From positions 671,957 through 735,956 of the forward strand of contig NMRA01000072.1 in assembly GCA_002633005.1 (NCBI GenBank): a stretch of DNA of 64,000 nucleotides, given 5' to 3'. The stretch comes from Phoronis australis. Lineage: Eukaryota; Phoronida; Phoronidae. Position 1 is the first letter of the stretch. The number at the start of each line of letters is the position of its first letter. Below the pieces are notes generated by a model that saw only the letters and a program-made list of their open reading frames with translations, was not told where the DNA came from and did not search any database. Made by a program: the position numbers and the translations under genes. Shown here piece by piece: positions 22,299 to 33,259 of the stretch.

Positions 22299-24020
22299 AC
22301 AGGTTTTTAGTGATGCATATAAATACAATGGACTTTAGTATTCAATCCTGGTGATTAACTGGATGGAAAAAATTATAAATCACAACTTCTGGAACTTAGT
22401 ACAAATTAATTTTCTGGACGTTTAAGATCGAGCTGTTTCTTTCTATTGGAGATTGATGATTTACTGGCACCCGCAAAAATTCCGTCGCCCTCTTTTGGTA
22501 TAAATAGACAAACTGTATAACACTTGTTCTTTAGAAAAAGAACCAGCCGGGCAGTTTATATATCTGGTCCATTGAGATATCTAAAACTATAAACTGAATG
22601 ACCTTCCAATTTGGACGCCTATCATTACAAAATTTGTCCTAATAATTATGGCAGATGGCCGAAATTTCTCCTACTCCATCACTCTGTTGTGATTTTTTTC
22701 TTTGGATGATTCCATAGGTAACATTTTTTGTCTGACCAACATGAAGTTTACACTCAATATACCTCGTTAAAATCTCAAGGCATAATGTTTTGGGGCAAAA
22801 ATATATCACAGTCAAATAGTTTGAGGCCCATTCTTTTGGGGCGAAATTGGACCCAGTTTGGCATTGTGATGGAATTTTTTTGATAATTACTTGCAGTGCT
22901 CCCCGATGTACTTTGACGTAGTCTGAAATTTTGCATGTGGATAAATATGGTCAAGGGCTATCTGGAATGTGTCGTCCTCGTGTTAATCCAGATTTTCTGA
23001 ATGCTGTTTCACTGATTGGTTTCTCTTGCCAGATCTCCGACATCCCCTGACTGATCTCTCTGAAATCATCTGTTTTGGCAGTGGTTTCATGTCAGCAACA
23101 TCATCAGTGTTTGAGAGTTTGTGATTGTTGTGGGTGTGTCGTTATTGTCACCGGTGTTGGAGGCAGCATCGTTATCTTCGTTGATGCTCTTGCGGGGTTA
23201 CTAGCAGCACTGTCGGTGTTGTTGACAGTGCTCATGGTGATGTCATGGTCTCGAAGGTCACACTCTGCATCGTCAATGGTGACGTGAGTGTTTTTGTCTG
23301 AGTGGCTACATGTTGTTTATATAGTCTCTTGTTTAGTGGCAAAGTCTGGGTTCGTCAGAGCTTTTATTTGTTCCTTACTTGGAGTAGAAGTGATTTCTGG
23401 CATTGAGCAGCACTGACAGGTTAATATTGCTTCAGACTAGGCTCTCCAAAATTGAGGCTCTGGTGTGAATTATGCATGATCTGCCACTTCTTTCTAACCG
23501 TAGAAATCACTTCTCATCTGAGCGAGGAACAAGTGAAAATCTGTTTCAATCATAACAGTAAGCGGTCTGAATCAGTTTTTGATGGAAGTTGTGTTTATAC
23601 AGTCATTTGACCCTTTGGAATCTCTACGTATAGCAATAGTTTGTTGTAAGCAAAGGGACTTAAAATATCATCAGTTTGTGCTTGGAAGTATATACCGCAT
23701 GATGTCGCTGCTGATGCTACAAACAGGATATGTTGTAACTAGATTTGACTCTAGCAGCTCCATTGTAAGCAACATCCCAGTCCCTCAGCAGAAGTGCAAT
23801 GATACAGTAATAGTTTCCAGGCTTTATCTTTATGTCAGCAAGGGTGATAATTATGTTAGAGGTTGTATTGTATTGTATAGTGGCAAGGCAGTAGACTGCT
23901 GTAGAACGTTGAAGTTTATATTTGTATATCAGGATGAAAATATACCTGTACTGGCTTATAATGTATACCTTGTGTACTATAAATAAACACTGTGTACTAT
24001 ATTAGTTTGTAAACACAACT
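22299..24020. other. DNA2 downstream region, no clear gene
   Basis: The DNA2 3' UTR probably lies at its start. At 23110-23287 the minus strand has an open, Thr/Asn/Asp-rich low-complexity frame (DDAECDLRDHDITMS early on) and the plus strand has an overlapping frame at 23075-23287, but neither has splice sites or a recognisable family. The 135-codon plus frame at 23579-23986 is likewise unsupported. Confidence 0.4.
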
Positions 24021-24024
24021 GTGA

Positions 24025-24270
24025 AAAGCATTTATGTTCCCACATGTTCGTATGTGGATGCATCTCTGTCTGGGCAGCCAGGTGCCTGGCCTCTGTTGCT
24101 GTATCTCTTAAAGCCCATGTAGAATCTCAATGAGATTTAGCTTATGTGTTCTTACGCAGCTGACAACGAATTTTGGACTGATCAACTACCACTGTGCCCC
24201 CAAGTTTGGTAAAGTCCCTCGAGCAATTCTAGATTTTCCTGAATTTTGACAAGTATGTTTCTATGAAAGG
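24025..24270 (+). repeat. Decayed head fragment of the ~145-bp monomer family
   Basis: It starts with 'tgttcccacatgttcgtatgtggatgca', the counterpart of the head palindrome in the blocks at 940 and 31100. 'tgctgtatctc..aaagccc', 'atgagattt' and 'actgtgcccccaag' follow. Only about one monomer remains. Confidence 0.55.
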
Positions 24271-26155
24271 GGTACCAAATCCAGTTTGGCCTATTAACAA
24301 ATAGTACAACTGATGTCCCAGTCTAAATCTCTGAATCAATGTAATGCTCTGTGACCATGACAACCCTCAAATGTTTTCAGTAAAATTTGAAAAATCCTTC
24401 CAAAGTCTGCTTAAGTGCAACCCTGACCTTCGTTTTAGGCAAGTTGCAAGACTTCTGTAGGGAAAGACCACTCACCAAGAACATAATATATCCTATCTGA
24501 AACAAAGAAAGTAGGAGTTTTTATTTGAAGCCTATTTTTATCACTCAATTGGGACGCCAGTGGTGCATTTTCAAGATAACCCATGTAATGAGTAATTTAG
24601 GGATGGATGGCCAAAGAGAATGAAAATAAACACTATCATAAAAAACTGTCTGGGAATAAAAATTCCTGAAATTAAAAACAAATCGTGACCGTGAATTCCC
24701 AGGAACCTAGGACCAATATATTACTCCAGCCAGGAACATGTTGGTTTGTCAGTCCTGACTGTAATTATCATGCGCAAGTCAGTGCTAGCAAGTGGTTTAC
24801 CTGTTGCTGGGAATGGAAACAATTAAGTTTTTAAAGGGTGTTAGTAGTCCGATCTTTAAATCAAGTTATGATTTAAAGTTGTCGTCCCTTGAAAATTGAT
24901 TGATTGGAGAACTTTATTCCTCGACAGTTTTTATGAATTAGGTGTCATTTTTTGGGAAGGCCCTTTTGGACTTGGCAAGGGTTTATTCCACCTATTTGCT
25001 GGAAATTGATCACGTGACAAAATAGCTAAAGTAAACAATAAATGGCAGCACCTGCCGATAAGTAATGTCATCCACTATTTGTAAATCTGAAATTTGCTCA
25101 ACTCGCATTAGTGATACGTAATGCTACTCAGGGAGTTCCAGCTCATGCATTTCGATTTTTTACACTTCCTTACGACTCACTCAATTGCCAGTTTTTTTTC
25201 AGTCCGCAGCATTTCACGATCTCGAGCTTGTACGACTGTCGTCACTATTCCACACTTGAATGCAACCTGAGCCTTAGGCAGGTCGCAAATAACGACCTGT
25301 CGAATTCCCTAGCGTCGTTGGGCTGGATTTAATTACTTATAAATATTTGCCTTGTTACAACCATGAAATCTCTCAACACAAATGTCAGTAACGCAATAAT
25401 GTTCCCGGATACCTTTTGTTTTTTCTCTGTTTATAATATATGATTCACTATATAAACCCGGATCTAGTTTCTTAAATAATGTTAAAACTTTATAAAAACT
25501 GATGACTGGTAATGTCCAAACAAGATAACACAGTTGGTTCCGATCCGTGTTTTAATTATTCAGGTGATGCGGTACTTGTACTTGAAAAAGAAAAATGACC
25601 CCAATGAGACTCGTGTTGTTGAATGATGGCCTTTGATAGCCGTGTGAAGTTTATGGAGTGGTATAATATAAGTAGAAATGTATAGAAATATTCAGTTTAG
25701 TTGTTATTTAATGTTGTTGAATTAACAAGTTATTGGCTTGAATGTCCCTATCTCCGTCTATTTGTCCGGGGGCGGCGTTTATATAGGCGCTATGAGTATG
25801 CGCTGCATCGTCATTAGTTTTTAGATGGTCCGTTGACCGGAAACTGTCGCCGTAAAATTGCGCTCGTAGTTACAAGCGTAAATTTAAAGTGACAGTGTCG
25901 CCGTAACACTACTCCGTTATACTCAACGACGAAATGATGCGTAGTTACGAGCGTAATTTTATGAAGACACTTCCTCCCCCATCCGCCCATTCCTAGTAAG
26001 ATGCATTTTGCATTGACAAACGATCATAACAGTGTCGGGATCTGAGCTCTCGTGGAATAGAATACTGACTGTTTCGTGATTCATTCTTTCAATTTATATT
26101 TTTATTATGTTTAATTATTATAGTGACATAAGGGCTTACTCAGTCGCCTACTAAT
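24271..26155. other. No gene recognised
   Basis: Only short chance frames occur. At 25838-25960 'gtcgccgtaa(a/c)a', 'actccgttat' and 'cgtagttac(a/g)agcgtaa' recur in a short GC-richer stretch that may be repeat debris, but no termini are visible. Confidence 0.4.
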
Positions 26156-26159
26156 AATT

Positions 26160-26935
26160 AAATCATTACATAACATATTGCACAAGCTCAAATATGACCA
26201 CTTCAGACTGGTTTATAAACAAACAATTACTTCTAACCTGGAAAGCGTCTTGAATGAATTTCGCTAGACCTTTCAAGTTATTTTGAAATATTTGAGGTAG
26301 GGCAGAATCCCGTATAAAGTATGGTCGAATGTGAGTACATTTTTCACAATCAAAAATGAAATGAACTTCATCTTCAATTCCGTTTTTACAAACACGACAA
26401 ACCCGTTCATTCACAGGAATTCCGAAGTACCGCCTCACCTCAACATCTAATGGTAGAATACCTGCTCTCAATCGAGCTATGACGGACCTCTGAGACACCA
26501 GCAGACGTAAATACTCTTCTACACAATAGTCATTCTTAACCAATCTATTAAGTACAGTTTTGGTTTCTCAGTGATTATCTTTAACCAGTTTAACTCATCT
26601 AACTGGAACCTGAATGTTTTGAAGTTTTCGAGAGACACAATTTGCTTGTTCCTGAAATTTTCTAAAAAGTCGCACTTTTCCGTAATTTAAATATTGAACT
26701 TGATCAGTTACAGGAGTTCCGATGTTTAAGATCCCATAAAAAGACTTTGCAATTCTGCTTTCATCCATTAGAGCTAAACGATTCCAAAGCCTTAGCATGT
26801 TTTTATATTGTTTGTAGTGTGAATTTAGCCAACCCGAGTCGCCATAAAGTACTGCATTGGCAGCATACTTGTGGACCCCTAAAAATATACGTTGTAAGAT
26901 TGCAAATGACTATCAGGATTTTTGTGCAGTAGCTG
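26160..26935 (-). pseudogene. LINE (non-LTR retrotransposon) 3' end, C-terminal region of the RT polyprotein, broken
   Basis: Read on the minus strand, FLGVHKYAANAVLYGDSGW (about 26935-26830) leads into MLRLWNRLALMDESRIAKSF. After an interruption near 26545-26595 comes RLLVSQRSVIARLRAGILPL, then a CCHC-like zinc-binding stretch C-R-V-C...H-F-I-F-D-C. That order is the conserved C-terminus downstream of the RT domain in CR1/Jockey-like LINE proteins of marine invertebrates. The RT core itself is absent. The frame is interrupted by at least one stop or shift, so the copy is dead. The left limit near 26160 is where similarity ends and probably marks the element's 3' end. Confidence 0.75.
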
Positions 26936-27139
26936 CTCGATCAGGGGTGATAGAGATGTCACGTCATTCTGTCGTTTAAGAGGAAAAGCTCGAAGAGTTG
27001 TCTCCGAATAGGGCAGTCGAACCACTTTTTTAAGTTTTGAAGAAATTGTTCAATATAATGAGAAAGATAATGCATCCCACATAACAAAAATAAAAAATGT
27101 AGTACAAAGTTATTGCAAACTTGTCGGCGAAATTTACTG

Positions 27140-27937
27140 AGGTATTATCCAACAAAAACGGCAATAAAAAAACCCGAGGAACGTGTCAAACAGGAAAAAC
27201 GTACCACAGACTTGAAGTCACGACCTGGCGGATAGAGCGTGCGTGCTTTACCACTACACCACCACGATCTAACTACTAATTATGTGCTAAGAGACCTACT
27301 TGTTTATGGTCCACAGCGTTTGCGCGCGAAACCTACTTCTTTTTGTAATGCTTATTACACGTTTTATATTTTGTGCAATCGGTTCTTAACAAATTTGTTG
27401 TATTTAAAATAGCCTTCAAATGCCCAAAAGACTAAATCCGTGGTGTTGGCAATAATGACGGAATTGCTTTGGAAATCGTCTTAAGTTAAGGTTTGACAAA
27501 GAGAGGATTATGAGTTTCTGAGTGATTCACCAAGGCTTCGATTAAAATTCACATCTTACCAGCAGTTTCTGTTTTTTCATCGTCACTCAGGTTCCATTTG
27601 CTTTAAAAAATGAAGTAAATTTCCTTCATTGCACAGTGGAGCAGACGACGGAAACGGAGTCGTAGTGCGCAGCGCCATTGCTGGTCGCCTTGGATATCGC
27701 GGGAGAGCTTATACTTAGCCATAGTTCCGTAATGCGCCGTGTTCCGAATATGACGCTTGAAATTGGATCTGAGCCCCCCCCCNNNNNNNNNNNNNNNNNN
27801 NNNNNNNTCATCCGTCTAATTTTAATTACCGGGGTTAATTAATAAACTCAACACTTCCCTACGCTCTTGCTGTTTTATTTTTGCGGCAGCAAAGGGGGGG
27901 GGCCTGGGCCCCCCCTTAATCCGCCTATGTTTATAAA
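27140..27937 (-). mobile_element. Left arm of a large inverted repeat, hAT-like element with tRNA-like segment
   Basis: Read on the minus strand it matches 29966-30760 in order. It starts with 'cataggcggattaagggg', continues through the C-run and 'ccgcgatatccaaggcgacc', 'ttccatttgctttaaa' and 'attttaatcgaagcc', and ends near a tRNA-like box (about 27266-27215). A 25-N gap (27783-27807) interrupts it at the C-run. It is inserted into the dispersed repeat whose intact copy is at 14765-15380. Confidence 0.6.
27783..27807. other. 25-N assembly gap
   Basis: The Ns follow a run of C, and the same run is hard to read in the inverse copy at 29988-29998. The gap size is probably nominal. Confidence 0.95.
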
Positions 27938-28410
27938 ATTATTTTCACTAATGTTTTTCACAGAAATTAGTGAGACATATCTTTACCTACTATTCTGTAC
28001 CATTCAACAGTTTTCATCCGAATATAGTTACGCAGGTGTTGCTAATTATTGAGTGGTCAAGAGCTCACAAATTCCGGCTGTGACAACGTGGCGACCATAG
28101 ACATATATGTGATGTTTATGATGGCTTTTGCTGAACCGAAATAGGCCTACATGTTCAACCACTGACTACTTTGTAATCGGTGAAGCTTTAACTGTGATAC
28201 ATTTTGATAAACGCTGTTATACAAAAGCAACAACGTATCAATTGCACGTTTTGTGCTAAAATATAAAGAATATTTTCGCTGTGAATTGCCCATGCAGACG
28301 AAATTTTTTTGTTTCCCAAGAAAAAGTCATCGTCCGGAATTCCAGAAATTTGACATTATTTTCATATAAAAACAATCTTCACAGCCCTTCATTGGGCCTA
28401 TCCTATTGCC

Positions 28411-29414
28411 GCGATGAGGCAACCTTTTTTCACGTCATTTTTAACAAAAATAAGGTTCGTTGATTATCCCAGACATATTTTTCTTTTAATTACAGCTTTT
28501 TGTAATTTAAACAATTACTCGTTCTTTACTCCGGAAGTGACGTTTTGGGAGGCAAGTATTTCGCGCCAATTCCTCTTCATATAGTCTGGTCGTGAGAGCT
28601 GCCGAGTCGGTCATTGTTCTACCTCTGTTGTGATTAGTTCGGTCGTCGTTTGCTTTTGTGTACTCATTGTCGTCTCACTGACCGAGAAACAATTGTCCCA
28701 CTTGTCCGAGTGTCCCGCGACACACTCCCACTGGATCGGTGACCTGGCGTGCGTTCAGTAGACGCTAGGACCTACGCTAGGACCTAGCTAAAGCCTAGTC
28801 AAAGTCACATGATCTCGTTTGAAATGCACGGCAGTATCTCACGTAATCTCGCGAAGTCTTGCTTGTTAGCGAGGTCCTAGTGTTACTGAACGGGAGGCTG
28901 AGCACACAAAGTGCTTACATCTCGCCGCGTGACCCCCTTGCCTCACATGGCACCTTCTAAGTAGCTCCAATACTTTAGACAAGTTCTTTATAAACTTATC
29001 AAAGTTTTGCTCACCGATCTATTCATTGGATGACGAACTGTCCTCTTCACGGGTGTCGAACGGGGCCTGTATTCACTCCTTTTACTCAACATCGCAGCAG
29101 GGCTGCTTTCATACTCTGGGCGATAATGAGTGCATCACGCTACGCAGCAACAGTGTGGCATGTTAACCGACTTGAAAGCAAAAGCAAACGACGACCGAAC
29201 TTATCACAGCCGAGGTACATGTATAACAATGACTAACTCGACAGCTCTCACAGTCACACTATATGAAAAAAACTGGCGCGAAATTCTTGCCTCCCAAAAC
29301 TTCACTTCCGGAGTAAAGGACGAATTATTAATTAAATTAAGTGAAAATATGTCTGGGATAATCAAAGAACCTTATTTTTTTGTTAAAATGACATGAAAAA
29401 GGTTGACCTTCCCG
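28411..29414. mobile_element. Kolobok-like foldback element, copy 2 (non-coding, with a nested MITE)
   Basis: Long inverted arms of about 300 bp share the order of the copy at 51388-52701: 'ggcaacctttttt', 'gattatcccagacatattttt', 'ctccggaagtgacgtttt', 'cgtcgtttgcttttgt'. TTAA follows the right end (29415-29418); the left flank has lost it. No complete THAP frame remains. A 139-bp MITE is inserted at 28753-28891. The element lies between the two arms of the larger inverted repeat. Confidence 0.72.
28753..28891. mobile_element. 139-bp MITE, copy 1
   Basis: It is bounded by GTTCAGTAGACGCTAGGACC and its inverse, ending in TACTGAAC. The interior contains 'gcacggcagtatctcacg' and 'tctcgcgaagtcttgc'. 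An inverted copy of identical length is at 37286-37424 and a diverged one at about 49919-50034. It is nested in the Kolobok-like element. Confidence 0.82.
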
Positions 29415-29965
29415 TTAAAGATATTCTAAAATGCACTTGGAATTCTCGTTGGGAAAATCTCTCGCTTCACTTGCTTGTCTCGTATTGTGGTGAGGGTCTC
29501 AAATTCGGAGTGCCATCACACCTGATAGTCTACCGTCAATATCCTTCTTGTCAGTCGGGTGTTTGTCGAAAGACTGTGAGAGCATGCGCGCATTTATCAC
29601 GAGTGGGAGGACGATTAGAAAGATTGTGGAGACCACATAGTTTTTCTTTCGCGCGCATTTCAAAAATCGTGAATTTTGTAATTTTTCGTGGAAATTCCCT
29701 CAGAGTGGAAAGTGCTGCGTTTCGAGATGGTACTTCCGACAGGAATTGTTGAAAATGTATTTTGACGTGCTTTTACGTTCCATGCCTTTTTAACGTTGAC
29801 AGACTGCGTGCAGGGTATGAAAACTCCCTCGGAAAGTACTACCAAAATAAAGTAAAACGCCACCAGCACAACCAAACGGCGCTGCTGGTTGAGTAAATCC
29901 CCGTCCCTAAATTTCTAGTTCCTCTCCGAAATATCGATGCGTCTTGTTGAAAGAGCATAGAAAAT

Positions 29966-30760
29966 AGGCGGATTTAGGGGCTGACCGCCCCCCCCCCCTT
30001 GGCTGCAGCAAAAAAAAATAAAACAGCAAGAGCGTAGGGAAATGTTGAGTTAATTGATTAACTCCGGTAATTAAAGTTATACGGATGAAACAAGATTTAA
30101 ATGTGTGCAGTTTTAGTGTTGGGGGGGGGCTCAGATCCAATTTCAAGTTTCAAATTCGGAACACGGCGCATTCGTAACGGAACTATGGCTAAGTATAGGC
30201 TCTCCCGCGATATCCCAGGCGACCGGCAGTGGCGCTACGCACTACAACTCAGTTTCCGTCGTAAGCTCCACTGTGCAATGAAGAAAATTTACTTAATTTT
30301 TTAAAGGAAATGGAACCTGAGTGACGATGAAAAAACAGAAGCTGCTGGTAAGATGTGAATTTTAATCGAAGCCTTAGTGAATCACTCAGAAACTCGCAAT
30401 ACTCTCTTTGTCAAACCTTATCTTAAGAGTGACGATTTCCAAAGCAATCCCGTCATTATTGCCAACACGAAAAACGGATTTGGTCTTTTGGGCATTTGAA
30501 GACTATTTTAAATACGACAAATTTGTTAAGAATTGATGGCACAAAATATAAAACGTGTAATAAGCATTACAAAAAGAAGTAGGTTTCGCGCAAACGCTGT
30601 GGACCATAAATAAGTAGGTCTTTTAGAACGTTATTTGTGGTTGTTAAGTTGTGGTGGTGTAGTGGTAACGCACATGCGCTATATCCTAAAGGTCGTGAGT
30701 TCGATGCTTAGATTCTTGCAATTTTGTCTGTTCGACACGTTCTCCGTTTTCTTTTTTTTT
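29966..30760 (+). mobile_element. Right arm of the large inverted repeat, hAT-like element with tRNA-like segment
   Basis: This is the inverse partner of 27140-27937. It begins 'ataggcggatttaggggctg', passes a C-run and a G-run, and ends with a tRNA-like segment followed by a T-run that abuts the N at 30762. If it continues across the gap into 30763-30822, its ends would be A(T)AGGCGGATTTAGG and the inverse of AGTGGCGGATCTAGG, a plausible hAT-type TIR pair. Confidence 0.6.
30648..30720 (+). repeat. tRNA-like (SINE-head) segment
   Basis: GTGTAGTGGTAACGCAC resembles a pol III A box, and GGTCGTGAGTTCGATGC, about 35 bp downstream, resembles a B box. Acceptor-stem pairing and a full cloverleaf are not seen, so this is a tRNA-derived relic and not a tRNA gene. 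A related segment is inverted at about 27215-27266. Confidence 0.45.
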
Positions 30761-30761
30761 T

Positions 30762-30762
30762 N
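30762..30762. other. Single-N assembly join
   Basis: The N follows a run of T and precedes the 60-bp hAT-like terminal fragment (30763-30822). Confidence 0.85.
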
Positions 30763-30822
30763 ATGCTTACAGCCGGACAAAAAGTTGCCCCCCCCCCTTG
30801 TGATATCCTAGATCCGCCACTG
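30763..30822. repeat. Terminal fragment of a hAT-like element, copy 2
   Basis: It is nearly identical to 12252-12311 and ends 'gatatcctagatccgccactg'. Confidence 0.5.
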
Positions 30823-31094
30823 AAGTGGGATACGAGTCCTCTGAGAAGAATCCAAAAAGTCACACATGCTTCAGTGTTAGCTCGGTAAGACGGCAGATGA
30901 TTTAGGATAGATGATGGTAATTTTTCCTCATGGTACCTGTTTACTCGTGCTTGGAATAGTACAACTACTAAAATGAAGTGACGTCAAAATATGCCTACTG
31001 GTCGCCCTGCTTTGGATGACCGGTATACACAAAACTGTTTGACACCTCATGTTCTAGTCGGTAAAAAGGCCAATTTCTCGTCGCCAGTAGGCGA

Positions 31095-32035
31095 TCAGCC
31101 TTTTTATGCGCCCGCATATTTATATGTGAACACATTATGCCGTCATCTCCGTCCCTCCGTCCGGCGTCCGCTGCTCTTTCTCCAAAACGCCCTGACATAT
31201 GTTCATGAAATTTTGCACGTGTTGCTTCTGTGGATGGGACTGCATAAGCGAACTTTTGGACGGACCCGACTACTGGTGTGCCCCCTAGTGGCAATTTTAG
31301 TTCTTTATGTTTACCTCTGTATCTTCAAAAGTCCTCAACGGATTTTCATAAAATTTGGTATACAGGCACCTATTAGTGAGATGACGCTGTCCTCCCGTTT
31401 TCGAATGGATTTGACGTAGTTTGCGCCACCTAGTGGCCATTTTTACTGTTCTCGAGTCTGTTTTTATTGCGTCCACCAATCTGTCAACCAAACCGCTCAA
31501 AGGATGATTGTGAAAATTGGCATGTATGTTCTTACTATAAAGTGGACGACTGACGATGATTTTCCGACGATTTTGACTACTGTGGCGCCTCCTAGTGGCA
31601 GTTTTTTAGCCTATGGCTGTATCTCCTAAACCGTTCCCAGGATTTTTACTAAATTAAGTAAGTGTATTTACATGGTGCTTACAACGGAGGACGACGATTT
31701 TCGGACAGATCTGACCACTGGTGTACCCCCTGGTGACAATTTTAGTTTTTTATGTTTACCTCTGTATTTTCAAAAGTCCTGAACGGATTTTCATAAAATT
31801 TGGTATATAGGCACTTTTTAGTGAGATGACGCTATCCTCCCGTTTTTGGATGGACTCGACGTAGTTTGGACCACCTAGTGGTCATTTTTACTGTTTTCGA
31901 GTCTATTTTTTGCGTCCACCCCTCTATCAACCAAATCATTCTAGGGATGGTTTTGAAAATTGGCGTATATGTTCTCAGTGTAAAGAGGACGTTTGATGAT
32001 GGCGACTGACTACTGTGGCGCCTCCTGATAAATCA
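31095..32035 (+). repeat. Block 2 of ~145-bp monomers carrying a CTCF-like 13-mer
   Basis: It has the same head (gcatatttatatgtgaacac, then gtccgtccctccgtccgg) and monomer order as block 1. The 13-mers start at 31279 (perfect), 31424 (perfect), 31586 (one mismatch), 31724, 31869 (core CCACCTAGTGG intact) and 32019 (degraded). Spacing is 145, 162, 138, 145 and 150 bp. At 31424 the minus strand reads TGGCCACTAGGTGGCGC, which fits the CTCF consensus. The orientation is the same as in blocks 1 and 3. Confidence 0.85.
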
Positions 32036-32039
32036 TCAA

Positions 32040-32960
32040 ACTTCGATTTACAACCGTTAAAAATAGACCGAGTTCTTATAAAAAACATGTTGTTTTATTT
32101 CTCTGTTACCGACTTATTGGTATTTGGACACACCGTAGCTTACAAAGTTCGGCACTAACTTGGGGTCTGTTCGGAGATAATTCGAAGTATTTTTCCGTGA
32201 GATACAGACAGGAAAACCTAGATCTGTGTTGTTTAGACTTGTAATTTTTTGAGTTCTAAACACACAAAACGCTTGTTATCCCGGCCAGGGGCTCGGAACC
32301 CGTCGCGGCCGCACTGACTCGTTATCCCGCGGTCAGTGGCTTGGAACCTGATCAGGCCCGTCGCGGCCAGACTGAAGACATCACGGACATAAATCAGCCA
32401 AAGTTGGAAACTAAACTTCCAGTCAAGAAAATACTATACTAGTGAGCCAAAGAAGTAATGGGCACCTGATTATGTTGGTGGATTATCCACGAAACTCAAC
32501 TGAAATCTACTTACTCATCAGCGGCCGCGAATTCAGGTCCGCTTTGGCCACAGAACCGTCAGGGCAGAAATTGTACATTGACAATCATTATTTGAATAAT
32601 GTAAATGTCAATAAAGATTCCCCTAACACCTGTCAGCAAACACTGAATTAGCATGAGCTCACACGGCCTCCAGTCGTGCCCGGTCAATTGGTTTTATTGC
32701 ACCTAAAGCCGGTAACGCAGTGATTTATTCATTGCTGGCTTCTCATTTGCACTCACGAACACTCCAAAGGCATGAAAAAATTGCATCTAATGAGGCAGAC
32801 TTTGTTGTTCAGGTTTATATAAGTATTGTTTAGGGTGAGAATAACTCATTTTGAAACAGAACGCTCTGTAGTAAACGTCAACATGGCAACTTGCAATCCC
32901 GACTTAGACAAGAGCTTATCCGACGGCTAGTCTTCGCAGGTGGATCGTTAAGTTTTAGTT
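32040..32960. other. No gene recognised; locally GC-rich with NotI sites
   Basis: The plus strand has a short GC-rich duplicated phrase at 32278-32380 ('ttatcccggccaggggctcggaaccc' against 'ttatcccgcggtcagtggcttggaacc'), which includes GCGGCCGC at 32305. GCGGCCGCGAATTC occurs at 32521-32534. The 69-codon frame at 32442-32651 is unsupported. Confidence 0.4.
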
Positions 32961-32964
32961 CGAA

Positions 32965-33240
32965 CCTGAATCATGCGCCCAACCAGGGGGGGGGTTCAGG
33001 GGGCTCGAATCAGTCCCCCCCATTTTCGCGAAGGGGCAAAAAGGTCCGCCCCGAAAGACCAAAAAGTCCAACAAAATGGGACAAAAAATCCACCAAATAA
33101 GCCAAACGCGCATTTCACAGTGGTGCTCCCGTTTTTTTTTCGGTCCGCACGCTGTTTTGTTAGCAAAAGTACACCACGCCGGGAATTCGAGCCCCCCAAA
33201 ATTGAAGGCTGGGTGCGCGCATGGGAATACGTTGATGAAA
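32965..33240 (+). repeat. Dispersed repeat pair, copy 1 (other at 59010-59260)
   Basis: Shared ordered phrases are 'ggggctcgaa', 'agtccccccattttcgcgaag' against 'gagccccccattggcgaag', 'ggcaaaaaggtc', 'aaaagtccaacaaaa', and 'aattcgagcccccc...ggctgggtgcgc'. Both copies are in the same orientation and the frame is not conserved between them, so the open frames here are incidental. Confidence 0.6.
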
Positions 33241-33259
33241 AAATACTAGAGAGGCGCCG

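Noticed and set aside
26747-26932. Plus-strand 61-codon frame
   Set aside because: It is the shadow of the minus-strand LINE C-terminal region.
30648-30720. A functional tRNA gene
   Set aside because: Only A-box-like and B-box-like sequences are present; I see no paired acceptor stem or anticodon arm.
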